Source: Stachybotrys elegans (Eukaryota; Ascomycota; Sordariomycetes; Hypocreales; Stachybotryaceae). Taken from it: a DNA stretch of 64,000 bases. Position numbers and translations under genes: made by a program. Location: NCBI GenBank assembly GCA_020746835.1, contig JAGPNK010000001.1, positions 1,364,001-1,428,000 of the forward strand. Direction: 5' to 3'. Below are positions 10,991 through 22,646 of the stretch, in pieces. Within the stretch, counting starts at the first letter, position 1. Each line of letters opens with the position of its first letter. The notes beneath the pieces are model-generated. The model was not told the DNA's origin and did not search any database. It worked only from the letters and a program-made list of their open reading frames with translations.

Positions 10991-12129
10991 ACAACCTAAG
11001 GTAGGTGGGTTCGCGGCCACAGGCCAGTTGTTTTTTTTTCTTAGTGCAGCAGGGGCAGTAGCTCTTAGGGTGAAGTATCAGGAACGAAAAGCTACGGCGC
11101 TGTGATACTGGACGAGACGCGGCCTTATCGACCTGCCATTAGGCAGGATGCGCGGCGCTGGGAGTAAGGTGTGATGTTTTCGGAAATGCAAAGTTAGCTT
11201 CGACGAGGAACGAAATTTGAGCGATCCGATGCATGTGCATGCATGGGTGGCCTGTGCGTCAGCCACATTGGACAGCACAGCAGTGTGGCTGTCAGTCGAG
11301 TCGAGGAATAAAAATGAGTGGCGCAGCAGTAGTACAGCAACTATCTAACAGTTAGCTGGGTGCACTGCAAATTTCGCAGCAGGACCCAAAACCCGTCTCA
11401 TGGGTCCCGTCTTTGCATCATTGATGGAATCTTCCACGTCAGGTACCATCGCTTCTTGCATCGACCACTCTAAATCTTGCACAGAAGCCCACAAAAATAT
11501 TCACCCGTGTCCGTAAGCATCACTTGATTGCCACGTTGCAGTTGAATCTATGGCGGGTTGCAGAGCTCTCTCTGATTACTTATTGCGCGGGCAGGCATGG
11601 AGTCATGACGCTCCTATGTCGGCACGAAAAACGCTTAGCCTGAGTCAGTTGCCGTGGCCCATTTCTCTGCCGGGAAACGTCACTTCCACGGCAAGAGCGA
11701 AAGAGGCAAGGGGCGATGCAAGCTGGTTCGAATTATTGATTTGTACGCATATTTTCCTCTTCGGCGAAGAGTCATCACCCAATACGTATGATCCTATGCG
11801 AATAGCAAGGTATTAGCATTAGTAGTTCGTAAAAGTGTATTGCAATAATGTCAATAAAGAGACCATCGCATCCTGCCTCACAGGCCAATATACTAATATA
11901 CCTCATTTCTCAGACAATACCCGATTCAGACACCTGCTAACCTCCTTTCTTGACGCCCATCCACCTGCCCTTCTATTAGCTAATATCTGGTCTTGCGTCC
12001 AACAAATATCCAATCTCCATCCCAGCCTCATCAGCCACGACATCAAAATTACACCCATATTTTCGATCAAGTCATCTGAACCACTCAACCAATCTCAACA
12101 CTCGAGAAACCATTGTGAGAGTTGCCGAG
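10991..12129. other. Intergenic between divergent unknown gene and nucleotidase
   Basis: Divergent promoter region. A T-run (11031-11040) and a possible acceptor next to the minus gene suggest a 5' untranslated intron there. The plus-strand frame at 11550-11816 (88 codons) has no recognisable content. No RNA gene seen. Confidence 0.45.
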
Positions 12130-13021
12130 ATGGACAGCACAAACGGCACGCCGGCAAGCAGACCGGTTCTGTTCTAGTGAGTACTGCCTAGGCTCCTCTT
12201 CCTGCATGGTTGCGCTGACAGAAAACCACAGCGATATTGACAACTGTCTCTATCCTAAGAGTGAGATACGAGATATTTCTCTCCCCTGAGCCCACCGCTG
12301 ACAGTACTTGGTGCAGGTGCCCGGGTTCACGATCTCATGGCTGATCTCATCGACAAGTACTTTGCCGCGCATCTCAACATCCCCTGGGACGATGCCGTGA
12401 GGCTTCACAAGGAGTACTACACCAACTACGGCCTGGCCATTGAAGGCCTCGTGCGCCATCATCAGATTGACCCCCTAGAGTACAACGCCAAGGTTGACGA
12501 CGCGCTACCCCTGGAGGGCATCATCAAGCCAAACCCCGAGCTTCGGCAGATGCTTGAGGACATTGACAAGAGCAAGGTCAAGCTGTGGCTCCTCACCAAC
12601 GCCTACGTAAACCACGCCAAGAGAGTCATCCGCCTGCTCGGCATCGAGGATCTTTTCGAGGGCCTTACGTACTGTGACTACGGCGAGCAGCCCCTGATCT
12701 GCAAGCCTGACCCCAGGATGTACCACAGGGCGATGCGAGAGGCTGGAGTCGAAAGAGTAGAAGACTGCTACTTTGTGGGTATGTACAAGCTTCCCACCTA
12801 TATTGCCGTCGTCATCTAACCATGCTACAGATGACAACTACTTGAACTGTGTCAAGGCCAAGGACCTCGGCTGGACGGTAGCCCACCTTGTCGAGGAGGG
12901 AGTCCCGATCCCCGCCACGCAGGCATCGCAGTATCAGATCAGGCATCTGAGGGAGCTGCGCACCGTATACTCTCAATTCTTCAAACCATCTGATTCAGCA
13001 GGAAAGAATGAAAGCAAATAG
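12130..13021 (+). CDS. HAD-family pyrimidine 5'-nucleotidase (SDT1-like)
   Basis: Predicted to dephosphorylate UMP/CMP-type nucleotides, by analogy with yeast Sdt1/Phm8; cytosolic or nuclear. Four exons: 12130-12176, 12232-12260, 12317-12778, 12831-13021, giving 242 residues. HAD motif I is DIDNCLYP at residues 17-24, with nucleophile D17 and acid/base D19. The motif is split over the first intron boundary and lies in a 29-nt exon 2. Motif II is LLTNAYVNHAKRV. Motif III is CKPDPRMYHRAM, and motif IV is the acidic DDNYLNCVKAKDLGW created by the last splice. The ATG at 12130 is the only one that reads through to motif I. Convergent with MED21, 211 bp apart. Substrate preference is inferred from the family. 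Confidence 0.92.
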
Positions 13022-13232
13022 ACACCGTGAGGTGGGGGTGGAAGTAAATAGAGCGCTAGATCGCCTAGATTATACCCCAATGAATATGAATCTCATACAA
13101 CTGTCCAACCCCCCGGGTTGAGAAATGCAGCACAGCCTGGCTCTGCTGGCCTGGCCCAAGAACTCCTCGCTATGCAATTCGTCCCATAAAGCAAGGAAAA
13201 CAGTCAAGAAAAAGAAGAAGAAAATCGAGCAA

Positions 13233-13755
13233 TCAAGGTCGGCGAATGCTGCGAATAACGGCGTCGAGCTGAGAGAGAATCTGGTCCCTCTCCTTGAGCG
13301 CCTCCTGACGCTGCATCTCGGCGGCCTTCAAGTCCTCCTCGAGCTCCCTGATGTTGCGCTCCTGGTCCTTTTCGCTATTGTCCAAGCCGGGCAGCGACTG
13401 TATGAGAAGCTCAATCTCCTGCTCCTTGACGACAAGGTCCCGAGACAGCTCTACCATGCCGGCGCGAAACTCGTCGGCGGGGAGAGAGTCGACTGTGCCG
13501 CGTTAGCCAGCGCCACACTGCTCAAAGACGCCATGGTCCATTACCTTCTTTCTGGCTCGGCTCCTGCTTCACGTCGCGAATCTTGTCACTGGGGCCCAGC
13601 GTCTCGAGATCGTGGCGCATGTGCACGAAATGCAAGCAGGCGACAAACTGCTGTGCAAGCTGAGCTGTTTGTCAGCCTAGAGTGTTCTTCAAGTAGGCGA
13701 TGCATGCTGTTACCTGATCTACAGCATCCTGGAGCTGGGTGAGTCTATCGCTCAT
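13233..13755 (-). CDS. MED21: Mediator complex subunit 21
   Basis: Small coiled-coil subunit of the Mediator middle module (yeast Srb7), linking activators to RNA polymerase II in the nucleus. Three exons: 13755-13714, 13659-13545, 13492-13233, encoding 138 residues. The start [14 protein letters not shown] joins to [18 protein letters not shown], the conserved N-terminal signature. The C-terminal half ([15 protein letters not shown] onward) is an uninterrupted heptad-like helix ending in IRSIRRP. The first intron has two in-frame-looking acceptors; the inner one (CTCAG) gives the conserved LAQQF junction. It shares a 508-bp divergent promoter with SEC62. Confidence 0.93.
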
Positions 13756-14263
13756 CTTGGGCGACAACCGCGATGCGTCGGTATGATGCAATGAGAACGA
13801 GATGTTGCACCGACAAGGTCTCTGAATCCAATTCAAGGGACTCGGGGCAGCTCAGCGCATGGATCCAAGCCCATCCATCCATCAAAGATCACAGCCAAAT
13901 TGACAAAACAAAGAGACCCACCAGTTAGTAGGCCCAGGCGGGTGATGCCTGTGGCTTGTGTGCGCTTCGGCTGACGGGGAATAGACGCTCCGGGACACAG
14001 TGGCTTGGCAGTGGGCAGCTTGGGCGGAAGTTAACACCTTGCTCTTTACCAACTTTTGCGGGACACGGTATTTTGTCCATGCCACCAAGCACGAGGCTAG
14101 CTCTGGACACTTTACACTTCGCACACCAAATACAACTGCCGCCCACGGCCTCCTTCTCTTTCTTCTTCCTCTCTTTCATTCTTCCCACCCAAGGTTCCCG
14201 AGGCCAATCTACCCACGTCCGCACGGCTGCCAGCTCCCCCATTGACTTTTGTCTATCGTCGTC
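13756..14263. other. Divergent MED21/SEC62 promoter
   Basis: 508 bp between two start codons on opposite strands, so both core promoters and 5' leaders must lie here. A pyrimidine-rich tract at 14148-14190 precedes the SEC62 start. I see no clear TATA box. A minus frame crossing this region (13925-14791) is an antisense shadow of SEC62. Confidence 0.6.
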
Positions 14264-15554
14264 ATGGCTTCCCCTCCGCCCGTTCCTCCAGGCCAGGGCC
14301 CGATGCCAGGACCTGGAGCCATTCCCATGCCCATGCCGGGCCAGCGCCCAACGCCCGAGCAGATCCAGGAAGTTCAGCGCCGCATCGCCGAGGACGCTCA
14401 AAAGGCTGGCATGACGGTGCCCCAGTTCATCGAGCACATCAAGAAGCAGGCCCAGGAGCAGCAGATGCGCATGCGCGCCGCCCAGCAGGCCGCTGCTGCC
14501 CAGGGGGGCGGCCCTCCTGGCGCGCACCCTCACCCTCACCCTCATCCTCACCCGCCTCCCGGTGCAGGACGCCCGCAGCCCATCACGCCCGGCCCGCCCA
14601 ACCCCAAGGCGCTTGCGCTCGCCAACTTCCTCCGCGGCCAGGACCTCAAGCCCCGTACCTGCATCCTGAACGGCGAGCGCAAGGACATGTTCAAGGGTAT
14701 GCGCCCGGCCTCTACGCCTTTTCTCGAGGCAATCATGTACTGATGCTGCTTCTAGTGAAACGAGCTCTTCGTGCCCTGCAGTCCCCCGCATACGAAAAGG
14801 CCCGCAAGAAGAACCCGCTTCTTCCCGAAATCACCGACCGAGCCTCGCTGGAGAACACGTTCAAGCTGCTGCCGCTCAGCATGCTTGCCCTGCGAGTCAC
14901 CAAGCTCGAGCCTCAGCCAGGCCCCGACGGCAAGAAGCCCAAGCGCGTCAAGGGCCAATGGAACGTCCGAATCGAGCAGCAGCAGGAGGCCAAGGAGGAG
15001 ATGTACTACGCCTGGCTGTGGGAAGGCAGCCAGATCAAGCGCCAGCTCTATGCCGCGCTTGCCCTGGTTCTCATCTTCCTCATCGTGCTGTACCCCCTGT
15101 GGCCCCTCGTGCTGCGACAAGGCGTCTACTACCTCAGCTGGGGTCTGCTTGGTCTCCTGGGTCTCTTCTTTGTCATGGCCATCTTCCGTGTTATCCTGTT
15201 TTGCATCACCTACTTTGCTGTGCCGCCCGGTCTTTGGCTGTTTCCCAACCTTTGGGAGGATGTCTCATTCCTGGACAGCTTCAAGCCCGTCTGGGCCTGG
15301 CACGAGGTGAGAAATCCAACCAGCTCTTATATGGTGCTATGTTTACTGACATTGCTCTTCAGACCGTCAAGCCCAAGAAGAAGAAGTCCAAGAGCTCCGG
15401 CTCCGCTGGTCCCAACGCCACCTTGGCTGCCGCCACTGGACAGGTTGCGCCAGTTCAGGCCACCACGACAGCGACGGACACCAAAGTCAACACGAATCTG
15501 CAGCAGCGATCCTACGAAGCACCCAGAGTGGAGGAGCTGGGCGACGACGAGTAA
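14264..15554 (+). CDS. SEC62: ER translocation protein SEC62
   Basis: Membrane subunit of the Sec62/Sec63 complex for post-translational import of proteins into the ER. Three exons: 14264-14696, 14756-15306, 15363-15554, giving 391 residues. The N-terminal 110 residues are Pro/Gln-rich, with a predicted helix (PEQIQEVQRRIAEDAQKAG) and a His-Pro repeat near residues 85-97. The conserved cytosolic domain follows (ALANFLRGQDLKPRTCILNG). Two hydrophobic segments lie at about 243-262 and 268-300, then the family motif LWLFPNLWEDVSFLDSF. The cytosolic C-terminus has a lysine cluster (KPKKKKSK). It resembles other filamentous-fungal Sec62 in having a longer N-terminal extension than yeast. Confidence 0.95.
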
Positions 15555-15833
15555 AAAATGGTGCCAGCACGTTTGCGATGTAGGTTGGGTCTGAGGCGTT
15601 TTTGTGGACTTTGATGTACTTGACGCAGCATAGCATGAGTGCTATCTTTTATACTAGCATCAATGCTATTATTGTCTTGAACAGATTCAGCGCCCAGTCA
15701 CCATCATCCTCGGCTCCTTGAAGAAGCCTTTTCTAGATCAAACTCCCGTTCCCTCCCTTCCTGGTAGCCACGATCTCCATTCGGATTTCGGGTTCTACAT
15801 GGTTGGTGAGTTCTTGTCTTCTCGTCGACCAGT

Positions 15834-17143
15834 CTAGAACTCGCTGCCCTCAGCTCGCTCGTAGTACCACACGGCATTCTCAGCCTTGGCACAGTTGGAC
15901 AGTGAGCCCCCGACAATGTCAGCGGGGACCGGGACGGTGTCCTTGCTCTGCACGCGGCCGTAGACGTGGTAATAGTACCAGACTTCGGTCATTTGGGTGC
16001 GGCCATTGTCGGTAGAGCCTGCACCAGCCTCTGTCTCGTTGTATCGCGGGCCGCCGCAGTTGATGTAGGGAATGACGCCAAATGCGGGCGTCAGGGCGCC
16101 GTGGATGTCGGCCAGAGTGTACGCGGAGGTGTTGGAGGGGAGGATGTCGGCATCAGCAAGCCAGTCATAGGTGGGAAGGGTACGGAAGATGCCAATTGCG
16201 GTCTCAAAGTACTCCCAGAGATCAATCAAAGCATCCGTCTTGGGGCCCTGGAGATACCATGTTAGAGGAACTGACAAGAGCTCGGTGCCAAAGGGACGGC
16301 CTTTTCATACATAGCATTCTCGCTGGAAGGTAGAGAAGCAAGTGGCATGCTTGGCGTACTCGTGCGCCCAGAGGAACCAGCTGTCTTCGCCACGGCTAGG
16401 CCAGAACTTGTGCATGTACTCGAGCAGATCGAGCTTGCCGTAGGGCTCGAACCAGCCCTCGATTGATTCGCCTTCGTAGGGAGGAACGGGAGTTCCGTCT
16501 GGCTGGCCGTTGGTGGTGTTGGGGGAAGGGACAGGGTCAATCTGGCGACTACAAGGAGCTCTGTTAACACTGTTTGCAGGCAACCTGGCGGATATATTCT
16601 CACCTGAGATCGCAGTACTGAGTGTAAGAGCCTAGGGTGGAATTAGTTGTCGTTCGATGGGCGGTACGTGACCAGCAGTCAAATACCGTTGCAAAAGTCT
16701 TTTGAATCAGATTAGTATGGTTCAGCCAGTTACATTGTCATTTCCACACTCACCTGGCCACAATCCGTGGATAGTCCAGGAGTCCTTGGGGAGAACCTGG
16801 CCCTGCTCCTCTCGGTCGGTGTAGATGGTCCAGAACTGTGTCAGAAGCTACACAACAATTTCAGTCTTGCATTCACGGCCTGGTTCCATGGTGATGACGT
16901 ACGACCAGGCCTCCGAATGTCTCGGTGCAGCACGAATCCGTCAGGCAGTGATTGGCGCCCTTGGTGCAGGACAAGATGGGGTCCTCTGTTGGTGCGAGGT
17001 CAACTCGCCGCTCATTCACAATGACAGATTGGAAACATACGAAGCGCGCAGGTATGGTTAAAGGGCGTCATGCCTGGGTAGAGGCCAGCGACGACACCCT
17101 TGGCCATGGCGGCGGCGGAAAGAAGCACGGCAGAGCGACGCAT
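15834..17143 (-). CDS. Secreted ribonuclease T2
   Basis: Extracellular acid endoribonuclease that cleaves RNA through 2',3'-cyclic phosphates. Seven exons: 17143-17041, 16985-16903, 16847-16754, 16698-16687, 16631-16604, 16560-16311, 16247-15834, total 327 residues. A signal peptide is visible (MRRSAVLLSAAAMAKGVVAG). Both active-site blocks are present. CAS I is SWTIHGLWPDFC. CAS II is LWAHEYAKHATCF, with the HExxKH catalytic residues intact. Cysteine spacing (CTKGANHC, SCCTETFGG, FCN, QYC) fits the disulfides of fungal T2 enzymes. Exon 4 is only 12 nt and encodes the DFCN joint; exon 5 is 28 nt and the intron after it only 43 nt. A TATA box lies about 90 bp upstream. Convergent with SEC62, 279 bp apart. 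Confidence 0.93.
16687..16698 (-). other. 12-nt microexon of ribonuclease T2
   Basis: The exon reads ACTTTTGCAACG between an AAG acceptor and a GTATTT donor. Joined to its neighbours it supplies the conserved WPDFCNGSYTQYC block. Without it the frame is kept (12 nt) but the conserved DFCN is lost. Confidence 0.85.
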
Positions 17144-18084
17144 ACTTGTTGCTGAATTCGTACCGAGCAGATGGGTTCACTGGCACAGGCAAAGCCGGAC
17201 GGACGAAGATGGACGAGGATGGGGTTAACATCCTTATATACCACTGGCTGGGCAGATGGGCCACCGACAATCGCGCATCCCCGTCCCAGTAGTGATGTAC
17301 ATAACTGTCCCAAGGACATGCCTCTTCGAGCAAAGGGCCTTGTAGGCTTCGCGATCCGACTGGTCGGCGGGCAGAAGTGGACCAGCAAGGACAATCGAGA
17401 TATGGATGGAGCTCGTTCTTCCAACAACCCCCGTCCCCCACCTGCTCCAACGGGAAGACGTGGTAGGCCAATTGGCTAGGCGAAGCCGCCAGTTGCAGGG
17501 ACGGTGGCGCTGGTGTCTTTTTGATGTCGTGGAGATGGGCTCCAGGCCAGACCCGCGGTGACCTTTTCGGGTAGACTGTCAGCTTCTCTTATGCCACTGG
17601 AGAAGGAGGGCATGTGGGCACGTGGGCGCGCGAAGCCGTTTTGTGTGGGCTGTCCAGATACAAAAGATCCTGGGCTTCTTCGGGGTTCGCTACACCTTTC
17701 GGCTGCGACCGAGGTGATGCAGCTTCAGGGGGGCGTTGATAATTGTCAGGATGAAGGAAGATAGAAAGGCTTGGAAAAGCTTCTGCCAGCACAACGTACA
17801 TACAGTATTCCTTGCTAAGTACCCAAGGTACTTTCCATACCTTTCCATAGTGAGGTAGTACCTGCTAACTGCTGGCCCAAGGAGAAGCTACAACCAACAT
17901 CTCCTGCATCAGCCAATCATGTATCCCGTTTCACAACAATGCACACCCGTGTTTTAATCCCCTCCTTTTCATGATATAATGTTTGAAACAGACTTGGATT
18001 CTCCCGTCATGCCGTTGCTTGATACGACACGCCTCGTCGACCTTTGGAAAATGCGCCGACTCCTCCCGCCTCAATGGCTAGCAA
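17144..18084. other. Intergenic upstream of RNase T2
   Basis: Holds the RNase T2 promoter and the 3' end of the acetyltransferase gene. Four AGGTA/TACCT pentamers cluster at 17811-17870. The frames at 17068-17427 and 17589-17801 (minus) have no recognisable protein. Confidence 0.5.
17233..17240 (-). promoter_or_regulatory. TATA box of ribonuclease T2
   Basis: Minus strand reads GTATATAAGG, with TATATAAG about 90 bp upstream of the RNase T2 start codon. This position suits a fungal core promoter. It is one of the few clear TATA boxes in the window, consistent with an inducible secreted enzyme (inference). Confidence 0.6.
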
Positions 18085-18705
18085 TCACGCCTGCAGGTCC
18101 TTGAAGAAGAAAGTTGCGTCCCTCAGGTCGCCTGCCGGGCTCATGGCGTATCTCGGAATCCTGCCGACTTCGGTGTAGCCGAGTCTCTTGTACACCTCCT
18201 CGGCCAAGCTTCCACTCTCCGCATCAAGGAGCTATGTGTTCCGTGAGCAATCAGAGTGGCACTACAAATTTCCATCACGGGAAAGACTTACCAGTAGTGT
18301 CCGCCCTCTTTTGGCGGCCTCGCTTTCAACCGTGCTCATAAGAGCCCTTGCCGCTCCTCGTCCGCGGAAGCTCTTATGAACGAGAAGCTGTTCAATGTTG
18401 GCGCGGAACGCACCCGTCTCAGAGAAGGGCAGAGACAGCATCACAGCGCCCATAACCTCGGGTCCTTTGGGCTTCACATTGGGATCGAGCTCTGTCACCA
18501 GGATGAAGATCAGCCTCTTGCCCTCGTTGACCTCGGCAATACGCTCTTTCCACCACGAGAGGAGCTTCTCGTGTGACAGGGGTGGCAGGAATGTTGCTAT
18601 GGTTCGGTCGTGTGTGATGCACGCGGCGTGGATGGCGGCCAAGTATGGTATCAAATGGTTATGCTGAGACGCCGTGAAGGGCAAAACAACACCAGGTCCC
18701 GACAT
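18085..18705 (-). CDS. GNAT-family N-acetyltransferase
   Basis: Acetyl-CoA-dependent N-acetyltransferase of unknown substrate. Two exons, 18705-18292 and 18231-18085, joined in frame to 186 residues. The acetyl-CoA loop (motif A) is LLVHKSFRGRGAARALM, with R-G-R-G-A at residues 114-118. It follows the beta-4 strand VMGAVMLSLPFSETGAFRANIEQL. After the intron, LLDAESGSLAEEVYKRLGYTEVG is the typical motif B ending in a strand. The C-terminus has a YAMSP and DATFFFKDL ending common in fungal small-molecule GNATs. The open frame extends upstream of the ATG at 18705 only through non-ATG codons. No targeting signal is seen. Confidence 0.88.
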
Positions 18706-21700
18706 GGCTATTGGCAAGTCTCCCAGCAACCAAGACGTTGTCGTTGACTGAGAGCCGGAGATGTATTCCGGGAGTTCGATGTCGTGGTTTGCTTCTCTTG
18801 ATTTAGGGTTGGCCCGGAAAGCTTCTTTGCTCTTTTCGTCCGCTCGTCTCTTTTTCGCCTCGAGTACTAACGGATACGTATGAGGGCCAATCAACACTCG
18901 CCGGGAGAATTTATCGACGGCTGAATGTCCAACCTTTGAGATATGACAAAAGTCACAAGTGGGTGAAGCTGAGCCTGCTCAGGCGGACACCCAATGGCGG
19001 TGGGTAGGATGGATGAGGATACGCTGCCGGCACAAGCGTCAAAGGTCCTAGCCTCGTCTGCGATCTATTTGTTTTGGACATGAACCCAGGTTAGCTCCGG
19101 GTGACCCAGCAGGATGGCAAAAGGTGGATAGACGGGATGGGATGGGCTGGATGGATGGATCGATATTGCATCAGGATCGCAGCTTGGCTCTGGTGGGGCG
19201 GGAGCAGGATGTCAAATCCACCCTGACGACTTAGACACGGTGCATAGCCTAGGCTCACATGAGCATAGACATGCTACTGTCAATCGAGACTCGAGCTTGT
19301 GCCTTTCTAACAGCATGCGTCTTTGCAGCTCGTGGTGCGTCGTCAGGCTAGGATTTGAGAGGGTCTTGGACGATGATGAAGGCAAAGCTAATGTCAAGCT
19401 AAGCTAGTCCAATCGCTTTGACGGTTGCCAGAGAATGGTCCAAGGATGCTGCTGGATTACAAGGTCTCTGGGCCAACCAAGATAGAGGGGAGCAAGGGGA
19501 GAAACAGGATATGGAAAACGGGAAACGTTACCGTATATGTTGGAGGATGCGAGGCTGGGGGACACAAGTAAGCCTGTATGAGGAAAACCGAAATAAAAAT
19601 AAAATAAAATAAATGGAACAATGGTCAAGCGATGTGATGGCAGGGAGCAAGAGAGGCGAGGCAGCTTTATAAGAAGCAACCGAGGTGTTGCTTACTCGGT
19701 CTCGGACATGAATCGGACCAGCTTGCTTCTTCTTCTTCGTCTTCTTCGTCTCTCCCTGTCCGTTCCATGTCCGACAGCCCCGGGCTTGCCATCGGCTCCT
19801 TTTATATATGTGTACTTTCGTACTGAGGCTCAAGGTGATTGACAGATCGAGTCTCTCATTTCCTATCTCGCATTAGTTGCGGCTGCAATTCCATGCGGCT
19901 TGACCTCACACTCGCCCCATCCCAGACCTCAGGCACGCATACGTACGCGCACACACGAGCACACACACTTTTCTTTGCATGTGCAACTCTTCATTTCTCG
20001 GAGAGCTTCAGGATCACGGCTAAAGCAGCAAGGGACGGAGGCACTTGCCGCCGTCCGAGAATAGGCCAGAGCATGAATTCACAGGTCAACCAAGTGCCGC
20101 CAACCGGATGGGACTCTTGGCCCTTGCCTTAGAGCTGGACGTGTGGGCTGAGCGACGCCGCGCAGCTGATCTGCGAGTCCATGATGCATGTAGCTCCCGG
20201 GGAAGCTCGCGGAGATCCATCTCGGATGGACATTGAGCAAGGAAGGCCCCTGGATGCCCTTGCGCATCCCATCCGCTACCGGTGATATACCTCTTGTCCG
20301 GGGCATCGCGGCGCGTGCCGTACCATACCATACCGTAGCAGATCACGCCGCTGAGTGCAAAAGTGAGGCTGATCAGAAACCCTTCCTACGCGTTGCTAAT
20401 TACTCCTTGGCAAGCGAGTAGCTTGGGCGGTTAGGCGGTTGTGCAACCACATCGCCTACGCCTCGGCACCGTCCCATTCTACCCAAAGACGTGGTGCGCG
20501 CCTAGTGAGACGAGCGATACGAAAAGCATGGCCTTGCTCCGCTCCATCCGGGTATCAAATAAGGTTTGCCCATTCCAGCTGAGTTGTACAATCATCAATT
20601 CCCACCCAACGGTTGAAATCTGGTTTCCTCGTATGGAGACCGGTGTGTTGGTGGCAACACCTTTCGTAGCGGACCCCTGGTCATGCAAGGTCTGAGTTGA
20701 CTTCAATATCTGTGGGACACAGACCAAGCAAAATCTGGTAATGATGGCGACCGCGGATATCGGATCTATGCAGGGCGGTGATCTCCGCATCATTTCTTGG
20801 TTGGGCTACCTCGACAAACCAAATGCCACTTGTCAGCCAAGGATAAGCAGCCGAATAGGGCAGATAGGTAGGGCTTGACATCCCAGCCGACGATGGCTGC
20901 TATGACGCAACCTCGAAGCCATGAAAAGTCTTCAGTGGCATGATCTTTGGCACGACTTGTGCAGGGTGCACGGCCAATTGGCTCGCTTTTCCTCCTTCCT
21001 TCCTCTCTCTCTCTCTCTCTCTCCTTGCTTTGACGTGACGTTACCTCACATCTGCATGCATGTACATGTATGCATGCAGACAACGGCCAGAGAATGGCTT
21101 GTAGCTGACCCCTGCACGGCTCATCAGCAGGGCTTATACCCGCTCATGACGGCATGATAAAGCCAGTCGTCGCCAAGGCAAGGCGTATGCTTCAAAAATG
21201 TGAGAGCCAGGAGTTGGTCTGGGCATAAATCAGAACGTGGGACAAAGATTTGGAAATATCGAAAAGCCTTCTCCTGGGTGCCAGATTGATAAAGTGAGAC
21301 CCGGCAAGCTCCTCTAATCTCGGCTCATCGCCTCGGTTCAAGTGTACCGAGAATAGCTTCAACCCTGCGGCCCTGTGGCTGGAGTTTTCCGCAAAGAGTC
21401 TCATGTGGATGGGGCTCAAATGAAGATGGGATGAACTGGGATACCCTACGACGCATGGTCCGTTCCAGAGTTGACCTGGCATGCGGGTGCAATTCCTGAG
21501 GGGCCGGCGAGGTGGATAAGAGGCTGTGACGTAACATCACGAGCTTCAACAATGCTCATCGTAGTAAAATTTCTTGATATCGACGACCAACGACCGTGGC
21601 GAGCGAAATGACAAGGACGCCGTGGCGAGCGCGTGTTGTACCCGGGTCCGCAACATGCCGAGATACGACGAGACAGATGGGCTTTTTTGCAGCCAGTATG

Positions 21701-22646
21701 TGAGGGCCTAGATGCGTCAATGCTGACCCGGAGTCAGGCGGTCCACACAGAACGCGGCCAGCCGGGCGGGCAGCGATTTCTCCCTCCGGCCTGGACGAGA
21801 CGGTGACATTTCCATCACTAATTCCAAACATCGGTGTGACATGCTGACCTGATGACTTCGATATTCGCCGCAGAGTGGAAACCAGCTTAGTATATGTTGA
21901 AAACACCCTCTCGGATACATTGCATGAGCGAGATGCAATGCTGGCCCGTCCGCAATTCCCTTTTCTTCTTCTCTTTTCACTTATTTTTCTTCTCTCTCCC
22001 TCTCTGTCGATGTGGGTTGCCCTTCTGCTGCCTCCATTGTTGGCTAGCACATATCATTATGCGCAAGGTGGTGTGGGAAGCTCTCCTGCACGGCCTTGGT
22101 TGAGCGCCCAGATCAATTCGACATTCGGCTCGCAAGTCCAAATTCTAGGTGACACAAAGCACCCACATCGCAGGGTGTGATTCTCTGCAATGAAATGTCA
22201 GTGTACGGTTTAGTAGCGGGATGGTTGGTAGTCAGAAGATAGAAAGTGAACAAGTGCAAGGTACATTATTCGGCTGCTGCACACTAAGGCCAGGTGAGAT
22301 AAGCCTGGGTGAGACATACTTGCCCACTTGTACACTTATAGCCGTTGTCACTCTGGCTCCTGCCTCGATGCCACCATCCCACCTTGCCCACCCTGTACCT
22401 GCCTCGAACCGACTGCCCCGCCTTCCAGTTATATCTGGTTGAAATCAAGAATTGTTCTTCAAATAACCACGGCAGTGGCAACAACAACAACAAGGATAGG
22501 CGAGTCTGCTCGAACTTGCTTACGCTCTGGTTCATCTCGATCCTTCATCAAGCGCCGTGTTTCCCCTCCTCTTTTCCCCCAGTGACTGCCATAGCATAAC
22601 CCATCCCACCGTACCTTTGGCCATCTTTCTTGGCCTGCGTCCTAGC
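18706..22646. other. 3.9-kb gene-poor region upstream of phospholipase D
   Basis: No supportable gene. It holds simple repeats: an A/T-rich AAATA run near 19590-19612, a CT dinucleotide tract at 21003-21023 and an AAC run near 22480-22496. A TATATA stretch near 19804 has no attached gene. Short frames on both strands overlap one another. It must contain the divergent promoters of the acetyltransferase and phospholipase D genes. Confidence 0.5.
21003..21023. repeat. CT dinucleotide microsatellite
   Basis: About ten CT units in a row within the gene-poor region upstream of the phospholipase D gene. Confidence 0.85.

Noticed and set aside
13925..14791. 288-codon minus-strand frame
   Set aside because: Antisense shadow of SEC62, repetitive Arg/Leu/Glu content, no family features.
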